Part shown: one piece after another, positions 1-5,272 of the stretch
Layout of the letters: every line of letters starts with the position of its first letter
Position numbering within the stretch: position 1 is the first letter of the stretch
Assembly (NCBI GenBank): GCA_016840945.1
Contig: JAEORJ010000415.1
Span: 1-9,994, forward strand
Length of the DNA: 9,994 nt
Direction: 5' to 3'
Origin: Candidatus Gerdarchaeota archaeon
Lineage (GTDB): Archaea > Asgardarchaeota > Heimdallarchaeia > JABLTI01
Program-made: the position numbers and the translations under genes
Notes under the pieces: model-generated
Told to the model about the DNA's origin: nothing
The model's database searches: none
Seen by the model: the letters and a program-made list of their open reading frames with translations, nothing else

Positions 1-1
1 A

Positions 2-2155
2 ATGAGGAAAATTAAAATTCATTTTACTATAATCTTTGGACTTTTACTTATTTTAACTTCTAGTAATTTCGTTACTTTATACACTAATTCTTCCCTTTAT
101 TCTTCTAAACCAGATTTTTCTTTACAAGATGAAGAGGAAGAAGGTCATTATAATAAAAATTGTAGAGAACTAGGAGAATGGTCAGGTTATTATGGGGAAA
201 TTATTGATATTGAAATTATCACTCGAGGTTTCAAAACTTATGCATTCTTAGCTTGCTATACAGGAGGTATTTTTATAATTGATTTATCCGTTCCTAGTGA
301 ACCAATTATTTTAAATCATATTTTAATTTCCCATCAATGTTATTCGCTTTTCTTATCGGAATCATTACTCTTTGTGGGTTGTGCTTATGGATTAATTATC
401 TTAAATATAGATAATATTGGTGATCCTGAAATTATATATGATGGATATACTAGCAGTGTTTTTGATACTGTATATTCAGTATATGTTCATGAGAATTTAC
501 TTTTTTTAGGTACGATAAACAATGGTTTACTTATTTATGATATTAGTGATTTCAACAATATTATTTCTCTTTATCATATTTATGTAGGACAATCCGTTTA
601 TATAAGAAAAATTCTTGTTAATAATGATTTACTTTATTTGGGACTCTATAATAGAGTTGAAATCTATGATATCTCAGAACCTTTCGAGCTAAAATTTATT
701 ACAGCTATTATAACTACAAACGAGGTTTATAGTTTAGCTCTTGAAAATAATCTTCTAGCTATTTCTATGAATATGTATGGATTATATTGTTATAATATAT
801 CTGATATTAAAAATCCAAAATTACTTTATAAGTTCAAAGATTATGAAAGGTATATTTCTGATGTACTTATTTATGAAGAAAAGATATTTTTAGTGAGTGA
901 AAATTATGGTTTAATAATTCTAAATTACACAGATGACTTTAGCTTTTCAATGTTGTTAAATCTAAAATTACCTTATGGTTGTTTTAGAGCTTATTTAGAT
1001 GAACCTTATTTATATGTTGCTAATCACGAAATGGGTTTTTACGTCTATGAAATTGATAATTATGAGTCTTTACAAATGGTAAGTTCTGTAAGATTAAATA
1101 CCTATAATTCAGAAATTTTTGTCACTCAAGGAGCAGCTTTCACTACAAATGGATTGAATAGTATTTTCGTTTACAATGTAAGAAATCCAGGAGCTATTAG
1201 CTTTTCAGGAATATATTGTGATGAAGAGAGTCATTATGATTCTATTTTTGTAAAAGGAAAATATGCCTATCTGTTTAATCTAAATAAAAAATCCTTGGAT
1301 GTAATAAAAGTAAACCGTCCTGACAGAATGTATAAGGTTTCAGAATATAGTTTAAAGGATTATTTTATGACTCCTTATTGTAGTAACATTATGGTTCAAG
1401 ATCAATATGCATATGTTTTAGTGAATGATTATTATTATGGAGCTCCAGGATTTTACGTTTTTGATATCTCAGATCCTAAAAATATAAAATCAGTAGGTAA
1501 TTTTTCAGTGGTTTCTCAAAATGCACACTTTGTCTTAAAAGACAATTATGTCTTTATTGAGGGTCATATAGCAATTTACGTTTTCGATATTGCTAATTTA
1601 ACTGCTATCAGAAAAGTGGCAACTATCTATCACAATCAAATTATTAATGATTTTACAATGGATATTGATAATAATTTATTATTTGTAGCTGATGACAAGG
1701 GATTTACAATCTATAATATTAGGAACTTTGATCAAATAGAAGAAATTATTTCTTATAAAATAAATGCATATTATGATTATGGGGTTGAAAAAATAGATTT
1801 TATTGATGATCATTTATATGTACTAACTCATAAAGAAGGATTGATAATTTATAATACTAAAGAAATTGATGTTCCAAGAGTAGAAGGACAGTATTATGAT
1901 ATTGAAAACCCTGGGTCAATAGCTAGTTCCAACTTTGGTGAAAATCTTATTAATTTTTATATCAACAATAAAATTGTTTATCTTGCTTGTGGTAGTGAAG
2001 GTTTGAAAATTGTTAGTTTGGAAAGGTATCCAATAGCTTGGGTTTCAGATTATTATAATATCTCAGTTGCTGTTATTTCTATTCTAAGTGTAACAGTTGT
2101 TTTTCTAACAATATACACTGTAGTAAAAAATATCATTCGACATAGAAGAAGATGA
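2..2155 (+). CDS. Secreted, C-terminally anchored LVIVD-repeat beta-propeller protein
   Basis: Predicted cell-surface protein of 717 residues. The N-terminus has a basic start (RKIKIH) and a hydrophobic stretch at about residues 8-20, consistent with a signal peptide. An acidic linker (DEEEEG, about 43-48) follows. A repeated core motif of the type GxxIYDISD then recurs near residues 88, 130, 175, 218, 260, 303, 345, 387, 431, 483, 524, 567, 613 and 667, spaced mostly 41-46 residues apart. These 14 units resemble LVIVD repeats, which form propeller blades, so two seven-bladed propellers are a reasonable model (inference). One hydrophobic helix (about 687-708) and a basic tail (RHRRR) indicate a C-terminal membrane anchor with most of the protein outside. 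The ATG is the second base of the window, so its ribosome binding site and promoter cannot be seen; the signal peptide supports this start. Ligand and function are unknown. It is separated by 247 bases from the next operon. Confidence 0.8.
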   Translation: MRKIKIHFTIIFGLLLILTSSNFVTLYTNSSLYSSKPDFSLQDEEEEGHYNKNCRELGEWSGYYGEIIDIEIITRGFKTYAFLACYTGGIFIIDLSVPSEPIILNHILISHQCYSLFLSESLLFVGCAYGLIILNIDNIGDPEIIYDGYTSSVFDTVYSVYVHENLLFLGTINNGLLIYDISDFNNIISLYHIYVGQSVYIRKILVNNDLLYLGLYNRVEIYDISEPFELKFITAIITTNEVYSLALENNLLAISMNMYGLYCYNISDIKNPKLLYKFKDYERYISDVLIYEEKIFLVSENYGLIILNYTDDFSFSMLLNLKLPYGCFRAYLDEPYLYVANHEMGFYVYEIDNYESLQMVSSVRLNTYNSEIFVTQGAAFTTNGLNSIFVYNVRNPGAISFSGIYCDEESHYDSIFVKGKYAYLFNLNKKSLDVIKVNRPDRMYKVSEYSLKDYFMTPYCSNIMVQDQYAYVLVNDYYYGAPGFYVFDISDPKNIKSVGNFSVVSQNAHFVLKDNYVFIEGHIAIYVFDIANLTAIRKVATIYHNQIINDFTMDIDNNLLFVADDKGFTIYNIRNFDQIEEIISYKINAYYDYGVEKIDFIDDHLYVLTHKEGLIIYNTKEIDVPRVEGQYYDIENPGSIASSNFGENLINFYINNKIVYLACGSEGLKIVSLERYPIAWVSDYYNISVAVISILSVTVVFLTIYTVVKNIIRHRRR

Positions 2156-2222
2156 AACAAAGAAAGAAAATTCTTCCAAAGAAATACTTTAACAAAATTT
2201 GAGATTTATTAAGAGGTAGAAA

Positions 2223-2245
2223 TTTTCTTATTATTCATTTTTTCT
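2223..2245 (+). terminator. Candidate U-rich terminator after the LVIVD-repeat gene
   Basis: A pyrimidine-rich run with T4, TTATTATT and T6 tracts lies about 70 bases past the stop codon. Archaeal RNA polymerase often terminates at such U-rich tracts without a hairpin. The whole intergenic region is AT-rich, so this is only suggestive. Confidence 0.3.
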
Positions 2246-2308
2246 ATGGATTCTATGACTATATTAATTGAAAAAATAAGCATTTATTATTTGAGTATTT
2301 GTTTTAGA

Positions 2309-2334
2309 AATTAATTAATTAATTAACTAATTAG
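2309..2334. repeat. AATT tetranucleotide repeat
   Basis: Four perfect AATT units (2309-2324) continue into the degenerate run AACTAATTAG. The stretch contains a 16-base perfect palindrome, TTAATTAATTAATTAA, at 2311-2326. It lies about 70-95 bases upstream of the longin-like gene. It may be simple low-complexity sequence or an upstream promoter element; nothing decides between them. Confidence 0.6.
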
Positions 2335-2343
2335 ATTTCCTTC

Positions 2344-2350
2344 TTTAAAT
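2344..2350 (+). promoter_or_regulatory. Candidate TATA-like box for the GTPase operon
   Basis: TTTAAAT is centred about 56 bases before the ATG of the longin-like gene. This is nearly the same TATA-to-ATG distance as for the methyltransferase gene, and predicts a leader of about 30 bases. Unlike the downstream genes, the first gene of the operon shows no Shine-Dalgarno sequence in its last 20 leader bases. Other AT-rich candidates nearby (for example GATATAAT at 2382-2389) cannot be excluded. Confidence 0.3.
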
Positions 2351-2402
2351 CGAGTTAAAAATTGGTTTTTTAGTAGATTTTGATATAATTGCCTATATAA
2401 CA

Positions 2403-2966
2403 ATGCTTTATAAATTTCTTGTAAAAGAATTAAGAGAAAAATTTGAAGAAAAAGTTATAGGAGTATTTAAAGTGAAACCAACAAGTTTATGTCTAATTGA
2501 AATGGGCAGAACGGGATTAGAGTTAGTAAAATCTTATCCAGATGTTTTACCAGTAGATGAATTGAATAACATTATACTAAAAAGTATACCAATGGGTTCA
2601 AATGATGGCGATTTCACTACTAGCACAGTTGGGCCAAATATGATTTCTGGTTATATTTTTGCTATACCAGGAGAACAAAGACAAAATATAGCTTCTTTAG
2701 TAGCAGTATTTAATGATTCTAACTATGAACAACAGGTAATAAAAAAAGTCTTTTCGTTCACTGTGGATGAATTAAGAAAAAGTGAAGCTATCACTACAGA
2801 AATAATTGCAAATATTCTCCCTAAATTATATGATGGACTTGTGAAAGGTAAATTACAAATTAAAATAAGCCAAGTTACTTCGTTAAACTTAGAAATATCA
2901 AGTGAAGACGGCACTAAAGAGAAAAAGGATTCTTTTGATGAATTTGGTGACGATGTTTGGAGATAA
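2403..2966 (+). CDS. Longin/roadblock-like protein, first gene of the Arf GTPase operon
   Basis: A soluble 187-residue protein with no signal peptide or membrane helix. I do not recognise a named family with certainty. Its pattern suits a small alpha/beta domain of the longin or roadblock type. A strand pair around residues 28-44 carries a central G-R-T-G turn, a second strand pair at about 82-104 reads SGYIFAIPGEQRQ then IASLVAVFND, and a long helix follows at about 106-127. A second helical segment (129-148) and an acidic tail ending EFGDDVWR complete it. Such domains often bind small GTPases in Asgard genomes, and the next gene, 20 bases downstream, encodes an Arf-like GTPase, so a role as its regulator or adaptor is inferred. 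The next internal methionine (residue 34) would remove the first strand, so the ATG at 2403 is preferred although it has no ribosome binding site. The fold assignment is the weak point. Confidence 0.75.
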   Translation: MLYKFLVKELREKFEEKVIGVFKVKPTSLCLIEMGRTGLELVKSYPDVLPVDELNNIILKSIPMGSNDGDFTTSTVGPNMISGYIFAIPGEQRQNIASLVAVFNDSNYEQQVIKKVFSFTVDELRKSEAITTEIIANILPKLYDGLVKGKLQIKISQVTSLNLEISSEDGTKEKKDSFDEFGDDVWR

Positions 2967-2974
2967 AATAAAAA

Positions 2975-2979
2975 GAGGT
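2975..2979 (+). promoter_or_regulatory. Shine-Dalgarno site of the Arf-like GTPase gene
   Basis: GAGGT lies 7 bases before the ATG at 2987, in the 20-base gap after the longin-like gene. It fixes the GTPase start. Confidence 0.75.
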
Positions 2980-2986
2980 AAGTAAA

Positions 2987-3523
2987 ATGTCATTTCTTTT
3001 AAAATTATTTAAACACAGAGTAAAACAAGTAAACTTAACGATCTGCGGTTTAGACAAAGCCGGCAAGACAACAATGGTGAATTATTTAATTCATGGCGAA
3101 TTCCAAGATACAATACCAACTTCAGGTTTGAATAGGGAAAAAATATCTCTCCCAAAATTAGAACTTGATATATTTGACTTAGGTGGGCAACAAGAATTTA
3201 GACCTATCTGGTCTAATTATAACGAGCAATCTGATGGCTTGATTTTTGTAGTTGATTCTTCAGATATAGAAAGAATCGATGAAAGTAAAGATGTCTTTCA
3301 TTCAATTATTGCTACTCAAATTAACCAAAGTATTCCAGTATTAATTCTCTTAAATAAATGTGATATTCCCGAAAGAATCTCCATACATGAATTTATTAAT
3401 AAATTTGAATTAAGTAATACAAATTTGGAAATTAAATGGGCACTATTTGAAACATCAGCAAAAACAGGCAAAGGTATTTTAGATTCAATGCAATGGCTAA
3501 TTAATTTCTATGGAGGCGATTAA
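2987..3523 (+). CDS. Arf-family small GTPase
   Basis: A 178-residue single-domain Ras-superfamily GTPase, the usual Arf length. All five nucleotide-binding motifs are visible: G1 GLDKAGKT (21-28), G2 threonine 45 in IPTSG, G3 DLGGQ (64-68), G4 NKCD (123-126) and G5 SAKTG (157-161). DLGGQ, with its glutamine for hydrolysis, and the stretch IWSNYNEQSDGLIFVVDSSD (74-93) are Arf/Arl/Sar1-like rather than Ras/Rab-like. The first 11 residues (MSFLLKLFKHR) could form a short amphipathic helix, as in Arf and Sar1, but there is serine rather than glycine at position 2, so N-myristoylation is not expected. No C-terminal prenylation cysteine is present. It is flanked by the longin-like gene (20-base gap) and the 7TM gene (2-base gap), implying a shared transcript and probably a shared complex. 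Its regulator and effector are unknown. Confidence 0.93.
   Translation: MSFLLKLFKHRVKQVNLTICGLDKAGKTTMVNYLIHGEFQDTIPTSGLNREKISLPKLELDIFDLGGQQEFRPIWSNYNEQSDGLIFVVDSSDIERIDESKDVFHSIIATQINQSIPVLILLNKCDIPERISIHEFINKFELSNTNLEIKWALFETSAKTGKGILDSMQWLINFYGGD
3512..3520 (+). promoter_or_regulatory. Shine-Dalgarno site of the 7TM gene, inside the GTPase coding end
   Basis: GGAGGCGAT matches the archaeal anti-Shine-Dalgarno complement GGAGGTGAT with one mismatch. Its core GGAGG lies 9 bases before the ATG at 3526. It also encodes the last residues of the GTPase (GGD), so translation of the two genes is likely coupled. Confidence 0.75.
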
Positions 3524-3525
3524 AA

Positions 3526-4425
3526 ATGGCTTATACTATTGCCTTTTATTATGCAGTTGGACTTGGTAGTATAATGTCTGCCTTGTCATTCATTTTCACA
3601 ATAATTATGATAGGGAATTTTTTCAAAAAGCGTACTGTTGGAACAGGAATCCTAGCGATGATGTTCTCCATGATATTTATTCAACAATTATTTAATACGT
3701 TATTTAACATATATTCAAGAATCGCCCCATATGAAACAATGCAAAAAATTTCAATTCTAATTTATTTGGGGGCATTATTTATGGTATATTCTTTTCTATA
3801 CTTCTTTACTAGTAGGCACATATTACAAGATAATGATATTGTAAGAATTTTCTATAGCATTATTCTTTTTGGTTTAAATTACATTATTCTTGGTTTAATG
3901 GGCTATGAAATGTTTAGAAATATAGATGTTGATTCAGCTTTCTTCTATGAAATAAGATATCAAGCAGCAACAGAAATGTTTCAAACTCAACCATCACTTA
4001 TAGCAAGCCTAATAATTTATATCCCACTTGTTCTATTGGTGCAAATCAGAATTTTAATAGTAATGAGTTCTACTTTGATTAAAAAGAAACAAAAAGATCC
4101 AGTGCGACGTAGAGGTTTTCTCTATATTCTTTTATCTGTTATATCCCTTTTCGCTTCATTGTTGTTAACAATACTATTCATTATTGAAGGTTTGAGTCAA
4201 ACAGCTTTAATATTAATTTATTCTGCAAGAGCAATTACAGTTATTTTAACACTGTACTTTAGCTACGTAGGATGGATTCTTCCAGAGTGGTTTAAACGAA
4301 GAGTTCGTGGGAAAGCTTGGATTGCTGATAAAATTGCCATAGGAACACAACCCAAAGGAACTTTTGTTTCTTCCACTACATTAATTGAAGAAACGCGTGT
4401 TATTAAAGAAGTAACAGAAGTCTAA
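3526..4425 (+). CDS. Seven-transmembrane protein with receptor-like topology
   Basis: A 299-residue integral membrane protein. Seven hydrophobic helices can be placed at about 8-33, 37-61, 73-95, 105-128, 155-181, 197-220 and 226-251. The positive charges KKR (34-36), KKKQKDPVRRR (186-196) and KRRVRGK (257-263) all fall on one side. The positive-inside rule therefore predicts N-terminus out and C-terminus in, as in 7TM receptors. The longest outside loop is between helices 4 and 5. A cytoplasmic tail of about 45 residues ends in ETRVIKEVTEV. No kinase or other enzymatic domain is attached, and I see no clear rhodopsin retinal-lysine motif. It begins 2 bases after the GTPase stop and is the last gene of the operon. 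A receptor, anchor or exchange-factor role for the GTPase is inference from context; homology to eukaryotic GPCRs is not shown. Confidence 0.85.
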   Translation: MAYTIAFYYAVGLGSIMSALSFIFTIIMIGNFFKKRTVGTGILAMMFSMIFIQQLFNTLFNIYSRIAPYETMQKISILIYLGALFMVYSFLYFFTSRHILQDNDIVRIFYSIILFGLNYIILGLMGYEMFRNIDVDSAFFYEIRYQAATEMFQTQPSLIASLIIYIPLVLLVQIRILIVMSSTLIKKKQKDPVRRRGFLYILLSVISLFASLLLTILFIIEGLSQTALILIYSARAITVILTLYFSYVGWILPEWFKRRVRGKAWIADKIAIGTQPKGTFVSSTTLIEETRVIKEVTEV

Positions 4426-4427
4426 TG

Positions 4428-4452
4428 CTTCTATCCTTCTTTTATTTTTTAA
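4428..4452 (+). terminator. Candidate pyrimidine-rich terminator of the GTPase operon
   Basis: The 28-base gap between the convergent 7TM and HEAT genes is pyrimidine-rich on the plus strand and includes TTTTATTTTTTAATTT. This suits U-tract termination of the plus-strand operon. The minus-strand reading of the same gap is A-rich and would not end the HEAT transcript. Confidence 0.4.
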
Positions 4453-4453
4453 T

Positions 4454-5062
4454 TTAAGAAGCAGAAATCTTCATATTATTTGTTTTTTGTATTGATTCTA
4501 TAGCTTCAATTGATCGGAGAACTAATCGTTCATCATCTGATTCTTTAGTTATTTTAGTTAGTTCTTTGATAGCTTTTTTATCACCGATTTTACCTAGAGA
4601 AGTTACAGTATGATATTTAATGAATCGATCATCCTCATTCTTTAGAATATTAAGCAAAATCTTGAGGGCACTTGGATCACCTATTAGACCTACTGCTTTT
4701 GCTGCTTCTGATCTCACAAGTGGATCATCTTTTTTGGATAAAATATCTATCAAAGAGGGCATAGCTTTTTTGTCTTGCAACTTACCAAGAGCAATAGCAG
4801 CCTGATATCGAACACTTTCGTTTTCATCTTTCAAAGCAGCAATTAATATATCAACAGAGCGTTTATCACCTATTTTTCCTAGTGTTTTACATACCCCTTC
4901 TTTCACTAAGCGATTGTGATCCTCGGTCAGTAATTTAATTAGAAAATCAATTATTTCTGATTGATTCAATTGAGCCAAAGCATCAATAGCTTTGCTTCTT
5001 TCTTCTAAATCTGCACTCTTCAACTCATCTACAAATTTTTCAGCATCTTGTATACTTGGCAA
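4454..5062 (-). CDS. HEAT-repeat (PBS-lyase-like) protein
   Basis: A soluble 202-residue protein made almost entirely of helical HEAT repeats of about 31 residues. Units start near residues 22, 52, 83, 115, 146 and 178. Each shows the pattern of a helix such as VRYQAAIALGKL, then a D-x-x-A turn (GDKRSVD, QDKKAMP, GDPSALK, GDKKAIK) and a second helix. These repeats form curved scaffolds that bind other proteins, and no catalytic residues are visible. The apparent start is TTG (minus strand, 5062-5060): an in-frame TGA lies three codons upstream and the next methionine is only at residue 101, inside a repeat. GAGTTGAT, one mismatch from GAGGTGAT, lies 5 bases before it, and a TATA-like box gives a matching short leader. 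It converges on the GTPase operon and diverges from the methyltransferase gene. Its partner is unknown. Confidence 0.85.
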   Translation of the reverse strand: MPSIQDAEKFVDELKSADLEERSKAIDALAQLNQSEIIDFLIKLLTEDHNRLVKEGVCKTLGKIGDKRSVDILIAALKDENESVRYQAAIALGKLQDKKAMPSLIDILSKKDDPLVRSEAAKAVGLIGDPSALKILLNILKNEDDRFIKYHTVTSLGKIGDKKAIKELTKITKESDDERLVLRSIEAIESIQKTNNMKISAS

Positions 5063-5067
5063 ATTAT

Positions 5068-5075
5068 ATCAACTC
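5068..5075 (-). promoter_or_regulatory. Imperfect Shine-Dalgarno site supporting the TTG start of the HEAT gene
   Basis: On the minus strand GAGTTGAT differs by one base from GAGGTGAT, the site used by the divergent methyltransferase gene. It lies 5 bases before the TTG codon. It is the best support for initiation at TTG. Confidence 0.45.
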
Positions 5076-5094
5076 AGAGACCTTTTTTTGTTCA

Positions 5095-5107
5095 CCTTAT
5101 AAAAAGG
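5095..5107 (-). promoter_or_regulatory. Candidate TATA-like box of the HEAT gene
   Basis: The minus strand reads CCTTTTTATAAGG. An archaeal TATA box here would place transcription start near 5074, giving a leader of about a dozen bases that still contains the GAGTTGAT site. It overlaps the T-run of a hairpin at 5101-5124. Confidence 0.4.
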
Positions 5108-5124
5108 AGCTCGTAAAGAGCACC
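5101..5124 (-). repeat. Terminator-like hairpin between the HEAT and methyltransferase genes
   Basis: On the minus strand GGTGCTC and GAGCTCC pair around a TTTAC loop: four GC-containing pairs, one T-T mismatch and two G-C pairs. TTTTT follows directly. Its form is that of an intrinsic terminator, yet no minus-strand gene ends upstream of it. It may be a fortuitous structure, an operator-like dyad, or an attenuator of a longer HEAT transcript. Confidence 0.35.
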
Positions 5125-5213
5125 AGTCCACCATACTCTAATTTTTATTCATCATTTATTATCTTTTCGTCGACCGTTACGTAAAATATTTATTCGAAGA
5201 ATTAGATACTGAG

Positions 5214-5224
5214 TTATATAAAAG
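5214..5224 (+). promoter_or_regulatory. TATA box of the methyltransferase gene
   Basis: TTATATAAAAG is a strong match to the archaeal TATA consensus. Start of transcription would fall near 5245, leaving a leader of about 28 bases that carries the Shine-Dalgarno site. Confidence 0.6.
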
Positions 5225-5256
5225 ACTAGCAAACATTTTGTTGATAACAAATAACT

Positions 5257-5264
5257 GAGGTGAT
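5257..5264 (+). promoter_or_regulatory. Full-length Shine-Dalgarno site of the methyltransferase gene
   Basis: GAGGTGAT is a perfect eight-base complement to the archaeal 16S rRNA tail (AUCACCUC). It lies 8 bases before the ATG at 5273 and fixes that start. Confidence 0.8.
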
Positions 5265-5272
5265 TTTCAAAA

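Noticed and set aside
2246..2314. A 22-codon plus-strand frame (starting MDSMTIL) after the LVIVD-repeat gene
   Set aside because: The nearest GAGGT is about 28 bases before the ATG, which is too far. The frame is short, AT-driven and overlaps a U-rich tract and the AATT repeat.
2723..2914. Minus-strand 63-codon frame inside the longin-like gene
   Set aside because: It lies fully antisense to a gene supported by operon context, and its product shows no domain.
4620..4805. Plus-strand 61-codon frame inside the HEAT gene
   Set aside because: It is antisense to clear HEAT repeats, and its composition reflects the complementary strand.
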